Source of the DNA: Brevibacterium casei CIP 102111
GTDB lineage: Bacteria; Actinomycetota; Actinomycetes; Actinomycetales; Brevibacteriaceae
NCBI RefSeq assembly: GCF_900169275.1
Contig: NZ_FXZC01000001.1
Span: 496,001 to 560,000 of the forward strand
Direction: 5' to 3'
Length of the DNA stretch: 64,000 bases
The notes below the pieces were generated by a model. It saw only the letters and a list, made by a program, of their open reading frames with translations. It did not search any database and was not told where the DNA came from. Shown piece after piece: positions 53,486 to 62,910 of this stretch (position 1 is its first letter; every line of letters begins with the position of its first letter). Made by a program: the position numbers and the translations under genes.

Positions 53486-54553
53486 ATGAGCGCCCCCGAC
53501 CCTGCCGCTGAGCGTCCCGTCCCCACGGGGGAATCCACCCCCGCCGAGGCGGTGCCCGGCTCGCTCCCGTCCGCGGAGTCTGCGCCCCCGATCGTGCCCA
53601 CCCGCGTCCCGTGGGTCGAGGTCGGCGTGTTCCTCGTCGTCACCGTCGGTCTCGGCTGGCTCGTCTGCCTGCCGCTGTGGCTCTCGGGCAAGGGACTGAG
53701 CGACCTCACGTTCGTCCAGCTCACCGGCCAAGCGCTCATGTTCACTCCGCTTCTCGGCACCATCGCAGCGCTCATCGTCCAACGAAGGCGGGCCCGCGAA
53801 CCGCTCGCGAGCGTTCCCCGCCGCCTCGGCCTCTGGCCCCTCTATCCGGTCGGACGGGTGCTCGGAGGGACCGGCCTGGCGGTACTCGCCACCTACCTCC
53901 TCGTCCTTGCGACCTATCTCCTCGCCGGCGCGTTCGGCTGGATGCGACTCGACCTCGTCGGACTCTCCGGATTCTCCGCCCAGCAGCAGGCACTGCCGGG
54001 ACTCGAGGAGCTTCCCCTGGGCGCAGCGGTGGCCGTCTTCCTCGTCATCGTCGTCGTCAACACCGGGGCGACCGCGCTCTTCGCCTTCGGAGAGGAGGTC
54101 GGCTGGCGCGGATGGCTGCTCACCTCGCTGCGGCCGCTGGGCACATGGCCGGCGTTGCTCCTCATCGGTCTCGTGTGGGGGCTGTGGCACGCGCCGCTCA
54201 TCCTCCTCGGCTACAACTTCGGCCGTCCCGACCTCACGGGCCTCGCCTTCATGGTCGGCGGCTGCATAGCCCTGAGCGTCCTCTTCGGGTGGCTGCGCCT
54301 GCGCACCGGGTCCCTGTGGCCGGCCGTCTTCGCCCACGCCGCTCTCAACGCCTCGTCGGGGATGCTGCTCGCTCTCGTCCTCAGCGCCGACTCCCCGACT
54401 CCGGACATGGCTCTCGTCACCGTCCTCGGCGTCTCCGGGTGGCTCGTCTCCGCTGTCGTCGTCCTCGTCCTCGTCCTCACCGGGCAGTTCCGGCGGCAGC
54501 CGGAGGTCGACGTCAAGCCGCCTCGTCGGAACTCGGCACCCGCCGAGGAATGA
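53486..54553 (+). CDS. CPBP-family intramembrane metalloprotease
   Basis: A 355-residue membrane protein of the CAAX-processing/CPBP (ABI) family. The catalytic motifs are FGEEVGWRGWL (EExxxR), LVWGLWHAPLILLGY (WxxxH) and FAHAALNASSG (HxxxN/B). About eight hydrophobic helices follow a ~45-residue Pro/Ala-rich N terminus. The ATG at 53486 follows GAGGAGGATCC. Such proteases process prenylated proteins or bacteriocin/stress factors in bacteria. It is divergent from the permease; it stands alone. Confidence 0.88.
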   Translation: MSAPDPAAERPVPTGESTPAEAVPGSLPSAESAPPIVPTRVPWVEVGVFLVVTVGLGWLVCLPLWLSGKGLSDLTFVQLTGQALMFTPLLGTIAALIVQRRRAREPLASVPRRLGLWPLYPVGRVLGGTGLAVLATYLLVLATYLLAGAFGWMRLDLVGLSGFSAQQQALPGLEELPLGAAVAVFLVIVVVNTGATALFAFGEEVGWRGWLLTSLRPLGTWPALLLIGLVWGLWHAPLILLGYNFGRPDLTGLAFMVGGCIALSVLFGWLRLRTGSLWPAVFAHAALNASSGMLLALVLSADSPTPDMALVTVLGVSGWLVSAVVVLVLVLTGQFRRQPEVDVKPPRRNSAPAEE

Positions 54554-54705
54554 ATCCGCAGGTCGGCGCGCCTACGAGATTTCCCCACGAGAGCATTGAG
54601 CTCAGTCATTCCTTCCTATAGGCTCAAGCCCCGAACGACCTCGTCGCCGAGGCGGTCGGCACCACCTCGGCGGACACCTCGAACCACCCGACGAAGGAGA
54701 CGCTC

Positions 54706-55212
54706 ATGGCACTGGGATCATCGCTGCTGCGCACCGTGGGACGCATGGCGACCGCACCGATCTTCATCATCGGCGGCTACGGCGCGCTGACCAAGCCCGG
54801 CGGGCGCGTGCAGATGGCCGCGCCGACGCTGGAGAAGATCCGGGAGTACGTGCCGGTGCTCCCCGACGATGACGAACTCCTCGTCCGGATCAACGGCGGC
54901 ATCCAGCTCGCCGCGGGAACCACCCTGCTGCTCGGCATCAAACCGCGACTCTCTGCGCTCGCCCTCGCCGGTTCGCTCATCCCGACGACCCTTGCCGGCC
55001 ACGCGTTCTGGGAGGACGAGGAGCCGGAGGCCTCGGCGCAGAAGATGCAGTTCGCGAAGAACCTCGCCGCCCTCGGCGGACTCCTCGTCATCGTCGGCAC
55101 CGAGGACACGCGCCACGCCATTGCGAAGGCCGCGGACAAGGCGGCCCGGAAGGCGGAGAAGCGCGGGTTCCGCGAAGGCAAGGACGCTGTCCGCGAGGCC
55201 CAGCGCAGCTGA
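54706..55212 (+). CDS. DoxX-family membrane protein
   Basis: A 168-residue membrane protein with four hydrophobic segments (RMATAPIFIIGGYGALTKPG, GGIQLAAGTTLLLGI, LSALALAGSLIPTTLAGHAF, FAKNLAALGGLLVIVGTED) in the DoxX/SURF4-like order, and a charged helical tail (KAADKAARKAEKRGF). ATG follows GAAGGAG. DoxX members act in redox-linked or detoxification membrane complexes; no such partner is nearby. Confidence 0.85.
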   Translation: MALGSSLLRTVGRMATAPIFIIGGYGALTKPGGRVQMAAPTLEKIREYVPVLPDDDELLVRINGGIQLAAGTTLLLGIKPRLSALALAGSLIPTTLAGHAFWEDEEPEASAQKMQFAKNLAALGGLLVIVGTEDTRHAIAKAADKAARKAEKRGFREGKDAVREAQRS

Positions 55213-55412
55213 TCGGGCCGGGGTCGTCCCGGTACCGCTGTACCGTCGCGATCGCGGGTCCTGCCCTCTCGCCGACCCGTTCCCCCTCGCCGAGGCGTCA
55301 CCTCGCCGAGGCGGACGAACGTCCGTGATCAGCCCCCGAAGCCTCCCGCGGCACAGGGTGGGCGGAGTAGCCTTGTCTGTAACGGATCGAACCGAGCCGA
55401 CAGGAGCTGACC

Positions 55413-56282
55413 ATGGTCACCTGGCCGAGCGGCATCAGGCGCCTGAGGCACCGCACCGACCGTGAGGTCGTCGTCACTCGAGTCGAGGACTTCAGCGATC
55501 GCTACCGGCGCATCCACTTCACCGGTGACGACCTCCTGCACGATCTCACCGACGTCTATCCCACGGCGTGGGTGCGACTGTGGGTTCCCGAGTCTCCGGC
55601 CGGTGTCGACGACAGGGCCGGCGATGGGTCCGCGAAGGCAGGTAACGGCGATGCTGCGACCACCGACCACCCGGGTCCCGCACGCGGATCCGGCCGTGTC
55701 AGCCGCCGCGACTACACGTTCGTCGACGTCGACATCCGATCCGGGTCGTTCGCCCTCGACCTCGTACTCCCGCACCACCGCACTGCGGGCGAGGCCGCCT
55801 TCGGCGCGGCGACGCGGTGGGCACTGGCAGCGCAGCCGGGAACGGTGATCGACGCCTGCGTCACCCCGGACCGCCTCGATCTGCCGAGGGATACGAAGCG
55901 CCTCATCCTCCTCGGCGACCTCAGCACCGTGCCGGCGGTGAACTCATGGCTGTCATGGATTCCCGATGAGGTCGAGGCCACGGCGATCATCGAGGACGAC
56001 GGTGACACGGACGGCATCCCGCAGCGGCAGCGGGCGAACGCGACCTGGACGTGGGTGCGCAGCACCGGATCCCGCGGTCAGGCGCTCATCGACCATGTGC
56101 GCGACCTCGGACTCGGCCCCGCAGGTCTCTACGTCTGGGTCGCGGGGGAGCGGGGGCTCGTCTCTGCGGTCCGCCACGGCCTGCGCCGCGAGCTGCCGCT
56201 CGACAGGCGGCGGCACTTCTCCCAGGCCTACTGGTCAGACAGACGGTCAGCTCACGTCCCGTCCGGTGAGTCGACGGAATGA
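55413..56282 (+). CDS. Siderophore-interacting FAD-binding protein
   Basis: A 289-residue NADPH-type ferric-siderophore reductase of the ViuB/SIP family. VVVTRVEDFSDRYRRIHFTG opens the FAD domain, RRDYTFVDVDIRSGSFALDL the flavin-binding strand, and LLGDLSTVPAVNSWLSWIP the substrate/NADP site. A ~35-residue Gly/Asp-rich insert lies near residues 65-95. ATG follows AGGAG. The next gene starts in its stop codon, so they are coupled. No siderophore synthesis gene is in the window. Confidence 0.9.
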   Translation: MVTWPSGIRRLRHRTDREVVVTRVEDFSDRYRRIHFTGDDLLHDLTDVYPTAWVRLWVPESPAGVDDRAGDGSAKAGNGDAATTDHPGPARGSGRVSRRDYTFVDVDIRSGSFALDLVLPHHRTAGEAAFGAATRWALAAQPGTVIDACVTPDRLDLPRDTKRLILLGDLSTVPAVNSWLSWIPDEVEATAIIEDDGDTDGIPQRQRANATWTWVRSTGSRGQALIDHVRDLGLGPAGLYVWVAGERGLVSAVRHGLRRELPLDRRRHFSQAYWSDRRSAHVPSGESTE

Positions 56283-56914
56283 CAGCCGCCGATCCGACCA
56301 ACGTCGACCCCGCTGACATCGTCGTCTTCAACGACATCGACGACCCCGACCTGTGGGTCAAGCCCAGCCCCCGGGCCGAGATCGCCGTCGTCGACCACGA
56401 CCCGGCATGGGCCGCCCAGTACGAGGCGCTGGCCGTCGCGATCAGAGGTGCGCTCGGGAAGGGAGTCCTCGCGCTCCAGCACATCGGGTCGACCTCGGTG
56501 CCGGGTCTGGTCGCGAAACCCGTCATCGACATCGACCTCGTCGTCGCCGACCCCCGTGACGAGGACGCCTACCGGCCGGCGCTCGCCGAGGCGGGCTACG
56601 ACCTCGTCATCCGCGAACCCGGCTGGTACGAGCACCGGGCCTTCCGCCACCAGGACCCCGACGGCACCCAGCAACTGCCCCTGAGCAACCTCCACGTCTT
56701 CGGCGCCCACTGCCCGGAGGTCGCCCGACACCGAGTCTTCCGCGACTGGCTGACGGCGAACCCGGAGGATCGGGAACGCTACGCCGAAGCCAAACGCCTC
56801 GCCGCAGCGGCGTCGAACGCGAACGCGGAATCGGTGATGGAATACAACGTCCGCAAACAGGCCGTCATCCACGAGATCTATCGGCGAGCCTTCGCCGCCG
56901 CCGGGTGGATCTGA
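56279..56914 (+). CDS. GrpB-family nucleotidyltransferase-like protein
   Basis: A 211-residue protein of the GrpB (UPF0157) family. LQHIGSTSVPGLVAKPVIDI is the hallmark segment with the nucleotidyltransferase-type GS and paired aspartates, followed by HVFGAHCPEVARHRVFRDWL. Its ATG overlaps the stop of the siderophore-interacting gene. Most members are uncharacterised; one branch acts as dephospho-CoA kinase partner in fusions. Function unknown. Confidence 0.9.
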   Translation: MTAADPTNVDPADIVVFNDIDDPDLWVKPSPRAEIAVVDHDPAWAAQYEALAVAIRGALGKGVLALQHIGSTSVPGLVAKPVIDIDLVVADPRDEDAYRPALAEAGYDLVIREPGWYEHRAFRHQDPDGTQQLPLSNLHVFGAHCPEVARHRVFRDWLTANPEDRERYAEAKRLAAAASNANAESVMEYNVRKQAVIHEIYRRAFAAAGWI

Positions 56915-56972
56915 GGCTGCCCCGTCCCGATCGGGGCGCCCGCGTCGCAGCGCGGAACGCCGAGGAGTCGCC

Positions 56973-57056
56973 CGACCCTGACCCGCCCCGCCGAGGCTGC
57001 AAACACTGACTGTTTCTGTCGAGGCTGCCGACCCTGACCCGCCCCGCCGAGGCTGC
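56973..57056. repeat. 28-base direct repeat before nicotinamidase gene
   Basis: A 28-base unit starting CGACCCTGACCCGCCCCGCC and ending GAGGCTGC occurs at 56973-57000 and 57029-57056; a partial GAGGCTGCCGACC copy follows. It contains the CGCCGAGG core seen throughout. Confidence 0.8.
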
Positions 57057-57104
57057 CGACCACGACCCCTGCCATCGTCGGTCCGGAGCGACTATGCTCG
57101 TTGG

Positions 57105-57671
57105 ATGGCGAAGGCACTTCTCATCGTGGACGTCCAGAACGACTTCACCGAGGGCGGAGCGCTCGCGGTGACCGGCGGCGATGCCGTCGCGACCGGGATC
57201 TCCGACTACCTCGGCGAGCATGCCGGGGACTACGACGCGATCATCGCGTCCGCCGACTGGCATGACGGGGAGAACGACAATGGCGGGCACTTCGCAGCGG
57301 ACCCCGACTTCGTCGACTCGTGGCCGGTCCACTGCGTCGCCGACACCGACGGTGCGGCCTTCGACCCGCTGCTGACGACGAGCCCGATCACCCACACGGT
57401 GCGCAAGGGTCAGGGGGTGCCCGCCTACTCCGCGTTCGAAGGGGCGACGGAGACGGGGGACCGCCTCGGCGATCTCCTGCAGAGGCTCGACGTCGCCGAG
57501 GTGGACGTCGTCGGCATCGCCACCGACCACTGCGTGCGCGCCACCGTCCTCGACGGTCTCAGCGAGGGCCTTCGCGTGCGCGTCCTCACCGACCTCATCG
57601 CCGGCGTCGGCGCCGATTCGAGTGCTCAGGCGCTCACCGAGATGAAGTCCGCCGGCGCCGTCATCGACTGA
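57105..57671 (+). CDS. pncA: Nicotinamidase (pyrazinamidase)
   Basis: A 188-residue isochorismatase-fold amidase converting nicotinamide to nicotinate for NAD+ recycling. The catalytic triad fits D9 (IVDVQNDF), the lysine in THTVRKGQG and the cysteine in IATDHCVRAT, and the metal ligands lie in SADWHD and PVHC (H). ATG at 57105 begins the family-typical MAKALLIVDVQND. It is single. Length is typical. Confidence 0.95.
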   Translation: MAKALLIVDVQNDFTEGGALAVTGGDAVATGISDYLGEHAGDYDAIIASADWHDGENDNGGHFAADPDFVDSWPVHCVADTDGAAFDPLLTTSPITHTVRKGQGVPAYSAFEGATETGDRLGDLLQRLDVAEVDVVGIATDHCVRATVLDGLSEGLRVRVLTDLIAGVGADSSAQALTEMKSAGAVID

Positions 57672-57831
57672 CCTCGGCTCGGTCGGCGCCCCGCGGCCGG
57701 CATCACCTCGGACGCATCTCAGCAGGCTGAAGCACCTCGTCTCCCCGGCGAATATCCCCATCGAAAGTTGCAGACGAAGTCTCAACCGACAGGCGATGTG
57801 CCCGGTGCCCCTGCCCTGATGAGCTGGAGGC

Positions 57832-60123
57832 ATGAAGAATCTGCTCACTCGCACCGGCACGGTCCTCGTGTCGAAACGCGGCGCCTGGCTCGTCCTCGCC
57901 GCCCTCGTCCTCCTCGTCACCGTCCTCTTCGGCCTCCTCTCCGGAGCCGGTGAGGACCGTCCCACGCAGTCCGCCCCACCGGACTCGGAATCCGCGCGCG
58001 CCGAGGCGGTCCTCGATCAGTTCCCCGGCGCGAACGAGCAGTCGGTCATGGTCGTCGCCTCCCGCCCCGGCGGCGCGACGCTCAGCGCCGCGGACCGGGA
58101 CGCGCTCGGCGAGCTGGGGTCCCGCCTCGGCGAGGACGGTGAAGCGGTCAGCGGTCCGATCGTCAGCGACGACGGTGAGGCGGCCCTGCTCATGGTGCCG
58201 ATCACCGTCGGGCAGACGAACACGGAGACGGCCGAGACGGTCGGCGAGCTGCGGAGGACGATCGCCGCGGATCCCGGTGCGCAGGCGCTCGAGGACACGG
58301 GACTGGAGCTGCTCGTCACCGGTGGGCCGGCGATCGGCGCGGACATCGCCTCAGCCTTCGACGGCGCGGACTTCACCCTGCTCATCGTCACGATCGCCAT
58401 CGTCGCGCTCCTCCTCATCGTCACCTACCGCTCGCCCATCCTCTGGCTGCTGCCGCTCATCGTCATCGGCACCGCCGACGGACTCGCCGGGCGCGTGACC
58501 GCGGCGATCGGCGACGGCCTCGATCTGCAGTTCGACGCCGGCATCATCAGCGTGCTCGTCTTCGGGGCCGGCGCGAACTACGCCCTCCTCCTCATCTCCC
58601 GCTACCGCGAGGAGCTCACCCGGCACCCGGATCATCGGTTCGCACTCGCCACGGCATGGCGGCACACGGTGACGACGATCCTCGCCTCGAACCTCACCGT
58701 CGTCCTCGCACTGCTCAGCCTCGTCCTCGCCGTCATCCCCGGCACCCGCGGTCTCGGCATCACCGCTGCCGCCGGCCTCGTCATCGCCGCCGGCGCGGTC
58801 CTCCTCGCCCTCCCACCCGTCCTCGCGATCTGCGGCAGGCGCGTGTTCTGGCCCTTCGTCCCGCGTCCCGTCGACGATGCCGACCCCGCCGAGGCGGCCG
58901 ACGGTGCCGCTGCCGACCGCGGTGCCGCCGCTTCCCGAGGCTCGGTCCAGGGTGCGACCACGCCGACGTTCTGGCGGGCCATCGCCACCCGGGTAGTCGC
59001 CCGCCCGGGGATCCACCTCAGTGTCGGCATCGCCCTCCTCGCGGTCATGGCTGCCGGCTTCATCGGCACGACCGTCGGTCTCGACCAGTCGGAGAAGTTC
59101 AGGGTGCAGTCGGAGTCCGCCCAGGGACTCGACGTCCTCGGCGAGCACTTCCCGCCCGGGGAATCCCAGCCGATCTGGATCGTCGCCGACGCGGGCGAGG
59201 CCGACGAGGTCGTCGACGCGGTCTCGGGCATCGACGGGGTCGTCCGTGCCGGGACCGTCGACGAGGCGACGGTCGAGGGAAACCGGATCGCGAAGATCAT
59301 GGTCACCGGCGAGTACGAACCCGACAGCCCGGAGGGGCTCGCCCTCGTCGAGACGATCCGCTCTCAGGTCCACGCGGTCGACGGCGCGCACGCCGAGGTC
59401 GGAGGGGCCGCGGCGACCGAGCTCGATGCTCGGGATGGCAACGCCCGGGACTTCGCGACGATCGCTCCGCTCATCCTCGCCATCAGCTTCCTCGTCCTCC
59501 TCGCGATCCTCCGGGCACCGCTGGTCGCCCTCACCCTCCTCGTCGTCAATGTCGCCTCGACGGCGGCGGCGATCGGCCTCGGGTCGGCGCTGAGCAGGGT
59601 CCTCTTCGGGCAGGCGGCGATCGACGCGCAGGTGCCGATCCTCGCGTTCCTCTTCCTCGTCGCCCTCGGCATCGACTATTCGATCTTCCTCTCCCACCGG
59701 GCGAAGAAGGAGTCGGCGCTCCACGGGTCGAGGCAGGGCATCATCGAAGCCCTCGCCCACACCGGCGGGGTGATCACGAGTGCGGGCATCGTCCTTGCCG
59801 GGGTCTTCGCCGCCCTCGGTATGCTCCCGCTCATGGTGCTCGGCCAGCTCGGGCTCATCGTCGGTGTCGGCGTCCTCGTCGACACGGTCCTCGTCCGCAC
59901 CGTCATCGTGCCCGCGATCATCGCGCTCGCCGGTCCCCGGATCTGGTGGCCGGACCGGGCGATCACCGAGTTCGCGCCGGATGCGGGGACGGGAACCCGC
60001 GCCGAGGACAGCACCACCGCCCAGCCGGTATCGCGCGCGAACGTCGGCCTCGCGGTCGGTGCCGACGCCGCAGCCGAGGAAGGTTCCGCCCGCACAGGTG
60101 GTCCGATCGGGTACGCCCGGTGA
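57832..60123 (+). CDS. MMPL-family RND transporter
   Basis: A 763-residue RND exporter of the MMPL type: an N-terminal helix, an extracytoplasmic domain, a helix cluster with GAGANYALLLISRYREEL (the GxxxDY position is N-Y here), a second extracytoplasmic domain and a second cluster with VALGIDYSIFLSHRAKKE (D-Y intact). The loss of the aspartate in the first repeat is notable because both halves normally keep it. The C-terminal ~50 residues are a polar tail. Start is the ATG after GGAGGC. It lies 128 bases before a histidine kinase gene and may be part of its regulon. Confidence 0.88.
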   Translation: MKNLLTRTGTVLVSKRGAWLVLAALVLLVTVLFGLLSGAGEDRPTQSAPPDSESARAEAVLDQFPGANEQSVMVVASRPGGATLSAADRDALGELGSRLGEDGEAVSGPIVSDDGEAALLMVPITVGQTNTETAETVGELRRTIAADPGAQALEDTGLELLVTGGPAIGADIASAFDGADFTLLIVTIAIVALLLIVTYRSPILWLLPLIVIGTADGLAGRVTAAIGDGLDLQFDAGIISVLVFGAGANYALLLISRYREELTRHPDHRFALATAWRHTVTTILASNLTVVLALLSLVLAVIPGTRGLGITAAAGLVIAAGAVLLALPPVLAICGRRVFWPFVPRPVDDADPAEAADGAAADRGAAASRGSVQGATTPTFWRAIATRVVARPGIHLSVGIALLAVMAAGFIGTTVGLDQSEKFRVQSESAQGLDVLGEHFPPGESQPIWIVADAGEADEVVDAVSGIDGVVRAGTVDEATVEGNRIAKIMVTGEYEPDSPEGLALVETIRSQVHAVDGAHAEVGGAAATELDARDGNARDFATIAPLILAISFLVLLAILRAPLVALTLLVVNVASTAAAIGLGSALSRVLFGQAAIDAQVPILAFLFLVALGIDYSIFLSHRAKKESALHGSRQGIIEALAHTGGVITSAGIVLAGVFAALGMLPLMVLGQLGLIVGVGVLVDTVLVRTVIVPAIIALAGPRIWWPDRAITEFAPDAGTGTRAEDSTTAQPVSRANVGLAVGADAAAEEGSARTGGPIGYAR

Positions 60124-60251
60124 CAGTCGGGATCCAACCGGGGCGGTTCGCGGCCGCAGCAGAAGACGCGCGGACGCCTGCGGATGCAGGTTCGGCCGCC
60201 GCGGCGGGCCGCCCCGACGACTATCCTGACGGTGGGGGAGAAGGAGGAGCA

Positions 60252-61445
60252 GTGGGCTCACACAGGTGGACGGCGCGGACGATGGAGATCGGTCAGCACG
60301 CGATCGCTGTCGTCCTCACCGTGATCTCGAGCCTCCGGGCGATCACTGCGGGAGCCCCGGTTCTCGTAGTGGTTGCGGTCAGTCTCGTCCTCCTCGCCTG
60401 GTACGGGTTCGGCGCGGTGCGGGCCGCCCGAAGCGGCTCGGTCGACCTCGCCCGATGGTGGCTGCTCGTCCTCGCCGCGATCTGGCTGCTCATGCTCGTC
60501 GTCTCCGCCGAATTCATCTGGGTCGCGTTCCTCCTCTGGCTGCTCGCCGGTCACCTCTTCTCCCTGCGCATCGCCGTCGTCTTCACCGCCGTGACCTACC
60601 TCGCGACCGTCGCGGCACCGCTCATCCACCACGGAAGAGTGAGCACTCCCGCGGTCATCGGCTCCCTCATCGGCGCGGTCTTCGCCCTCGGGCTCTCCCG
60701 CGGATACATCGAACTCCTCCGGGAGGGACGCCGACGCGAGGAGCTGCTCCAGTCGCTGGAGGCCGCCCACCGCAGCCTCCTCGACGTCCAGGACGAACTC
60801 GCCCTCACCCAGCGTCATGCGGGAGAGATCGAGGAGCGGACCCGGGTGTCTCGGGACATCCACGACACCGTCGCCCAGGAGATCTCCTCGATCCGCCTCA
60901 TCGCCCACGCCGAGGCGGATCGCACGACAGACGCCCATGCCGCGCAGGTGCTGCGACAGGTCGAGGATCTCGCCGCCCAGGGTTCGCGAGATGTCCGTCG
61001 GATCATCGCCGCACTCGCCCCGGCCGAACTCGAGGATGCCGCCCTGCCCGCGGCCATCGGCCGCCTGCTCAGCAGGCTCGAGTCCGATACGACGATCCTG
61101 GCGGACCTCACCGTCGATGAGTCGTGGCCGGCCCTGCCCGCCGAGGCGGAGGTCGCCCTCCTGCGGACCGCGCAGTCGGCGCTCGCCAACGTCCGTCAGC
61201 ATGCGCAGGCCACACGCGTGCGTGTGAGCCTGAGCGATCTCGGCGATTCGATCAGAATGGACATCGTCGACGACGGCGTCGGCTTGGCCGACCCACAGAC
61301 TCGGACGCGGAAGACCGACTCGGGGTTCGGACTCGACTTCATCGCCTCGCGGATGCGTGAACTCGGGGGCGAGCTCGACATCGAGACCGCCCCGGGAGCG
61401 GGCTTCGCGATCTCGGCGACGCTTCCGCGAGGAGGGCGCAGATGA
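60252..61445 (+). CDS. NarL-type sensor histidine kinase
   Basis: A 397-residue sensor with about five or six N-terminal membrane helices (to ~residue 155), a coiled stretch, the HisKA_3 dimerisation domain with H204 in SRDIHDTVAQEIS, and a HATPase_c domain (SALANVRQHAQAT, MDIVDDGVGL, SGFGLDFIASRM). GTG at 60252 follows AAGGAGG. The stop overlaps the ATG of the response regulator. No large extracellular sensor domain is present, so the signal may be membrane stress, as in LiaS/DesK-type kinases. Confidence 0.93.
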   Translation: MGSHRWTARTMEIGQHAIAVVLTVISSLRAITAGAPVLVVVAVSLVLLAWYGFGAVRAARSGSVDLARWWLLVLAAIWLLMLVVSAEFIWVAFLLWLLAGHLFSLRIAVVFTAVTYLATVAAPLIHHGRVSTPAVIGSLIGAVFALGLSRGYIELLREGRRREELLQSLEAAHRSLLDVQDELALTQRHAGEIEERTRVSRDIHDTVAQEISSIRLIAHAEADRTTDAHAAQVLRQVEDLAAQGSRDVRRIIAALAPAELEDAALPAAIGRLLSRLESDTTILADLTVDESWPALPAEAEVALLRTAQSALANVRQHAQATRVRVSLSDLGDSIRMDIVDDGVGLADPQTRTRKTDSGFGLDFIASRMRELGGELDIETAPGAGFAISATLPRGGRR

Positions 61446-62062
61446 CGATCAGGGTCATCCTCGTCGACGACCATCCTGTGGTCAGGGCCGGGCTTCGCGC
61501 GGTCATCGACGCTCCCGAGCACATCGAGGTCGTCGGAGAAGCCGGCAGCGGGGAAGAGGCGCTCACCCTCTCCGCGCGGCTGAGCCCTGACGTCGTCGTG
61601 TGCGACCTGCGTCTGGGTGAGGGCATGGACGGGATCGCGACGACCACGGCTCTGCGGAACATGCCGAAGCCACCCGCGGTGCTCATCCTCACGACCTTCG
61701 ACCATGATGCGGAGATCGTCGCAGCCTTGAGCGCCGGCGCGGCGGGCTACCTCCTCAAGGACATCGAACCGGCGGAGATCTCCGTGGCGATCGAGCGCGC
61801 GGCCCGGGGCGAGACCTACCTTCCGCCGGAGATCAGCGCGAAGGCGATCGCGCAGATGCGCAATCCCGGTCCGCAGCTCACCCGCCGGGAACGTGAGGTC
61901 GTCGCCCTGCTCGCCACCGGGGCCTCGAATGCGCAGATCGCGCAGGAGCTCTTCGTCACCGAAGCGACCGTCAAGAGTCACCTTGTCAACGTCTTCGCCA
62001 AGCTCGGCGTCGATTCGCGAGCGCGGGCGATCCGGGTCGCGGAGGACCTCGGTCTCGTGTGA
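61442..62062 (+). CDS. NarL/FixJ-family response regulator
   Basis: A 206-residue regulator. The receiver domain carries D55 (VVVCDLRLGEG), with VDDHPVVRAGL at the N terminus and the conserved lysine in LLKDI. The C-terminal LuxR-type helix-turn-helix is LTRREREVVALLATGASNAQ, then ELFVTEATVKSHLVNVFAKL. It is coupled to the histidine kinase by overlapping start and stop. Targets are unknown; the MMPL transporter before the pair is a candidate. Confidence 0.95.
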   Translation: MTIRVILVDDHPVVRAGLRAVIDAPEHIEVVGEAGSGEEALTLSARLSPDVVVCDLRLGEGMDGIATTTALRNMPKPPAVLILTTFDHDAEIVAALSAGAAGYLLKDIEPAEISVAIERAARGETYLPPEISAKAIAQMRNPGPQLTRREREVVALLATGASNAQIAQELFVTEATVKSHLVNVFAKLGVDSRARAIRVAEDLGLV

Positions 62063-62186
62063 CGCAGTCCGTGGGGGCAGGTTGCTCGGGCGTTCGGCCC
62101 GTGGCGGCATCCCGGCCGAAGCTGCGCCCGCAGGTGGCACGCACCTCGTCCCAACTACGGTCTGTCATGCCGCCGCGCCCCATGGC

Positions 62187-62822
62187 CTACATCCCGAGCC
62201 CGTAGTGCTCGGCGAAGGGATCCCAGTCCGGATCGCTGTGGACCTCGAGTTCGACGGTGCGGGCAGCAGTGGTCGCCGCCTCCTCACCGACCAGGCGGGC
62301 GATGAGCGCGGCAGTCATGTCCATGCCCGCCGCCACGCCCGACGACGTCCACCGGTCCCGGTCCTCGACCCAGCGGGCGTGCGGCACCCATTCGACGTCC
62401 GTCCCCTGCGCCGATGCCCAAGCGAAGGCCCGCTTGTTCGACGTCGCCCGGTACCCCTCGAGCAGCCCGGCCGCTGCGAGCACCGCCGAACCGGTGCACA
62501 CCGAGGTGACAACGGGGGCCCGCGACGCCCACGCGGCGATGAGGTCGAGGAAGTCGTGGTCGTCGACGAGTTCTCGCGTTCCGCCTCCGCCGGGCACGAG
62601 AACGATGTCGGGAACCGACCCCGATGCCAGGGAGTCGGACAGGGAGTCGGTGGCGACCACCTCGGCGCCCTGACTGCTCCGGACCGGTCCCGGGCTCGCC
62701 GCGAGGTAGGTGATGGCGAAGCCGTCGGGGACGACGCTGAGCAGTTCGACGGGACCGAAGACGTCGAGGAGTTCGAAGCCCTCGAAGAGGACGATGCCCA
62801 CGGTGCGCGGTGACGGACTCAT
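62187..62822 (-). CDS. DJ-1/PfpI-family protein
   Basis: A 211-residue class I amidotransferase-like protein. The nucleophile elbow is VTSVCTGSAVLAAAGLL (cysteine in VCTGS), and VLFEGFELLDVFGPVELLS opens the domain as in isonitrile hydratase/GATase1-type and AraC-associated members. ATG at 62822. It is convergent with the response regulator and stands 88 bases after the SRPBCC gene, possibly as an operon. Substrate unknown. Confidence 0.9.
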   Translation of the reverse strand: MSPSPRTVGIVLFEGFELLDVFGPVELLSVVPDGFAITYLAASPGPVRSSQGAEVVATDSLSDSLASGSVPDIVLVPGGGGTRELVDDHDFLDLIAAWASRAPVVTSVCTGSAVLAAAGLLEGYRATSNKRAFAWASAQGTDVEWVPHARWVEDRDRWTSSGVAAGMDMTAALIARLVGEEAATTAARTVELEVHSDPDWDPFAEHYGLGM

Positions 62823-62910
62823 GGGCTCATCGTAGAGCCCGGTGGTGACACGAGATCGTCAACGTCGCGTGCCCTGGCCCGCAGGATCCGCCGACGAATG
62901 CCCTCGTCGC

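Noticed and set aside
58351-60261. Very long open frame opposite the second MMPL gene
   Set aside because: Charged low-complexity antisense product of a GC-rich membrane gene; the plus strand has MMPL motifs and a proper start.
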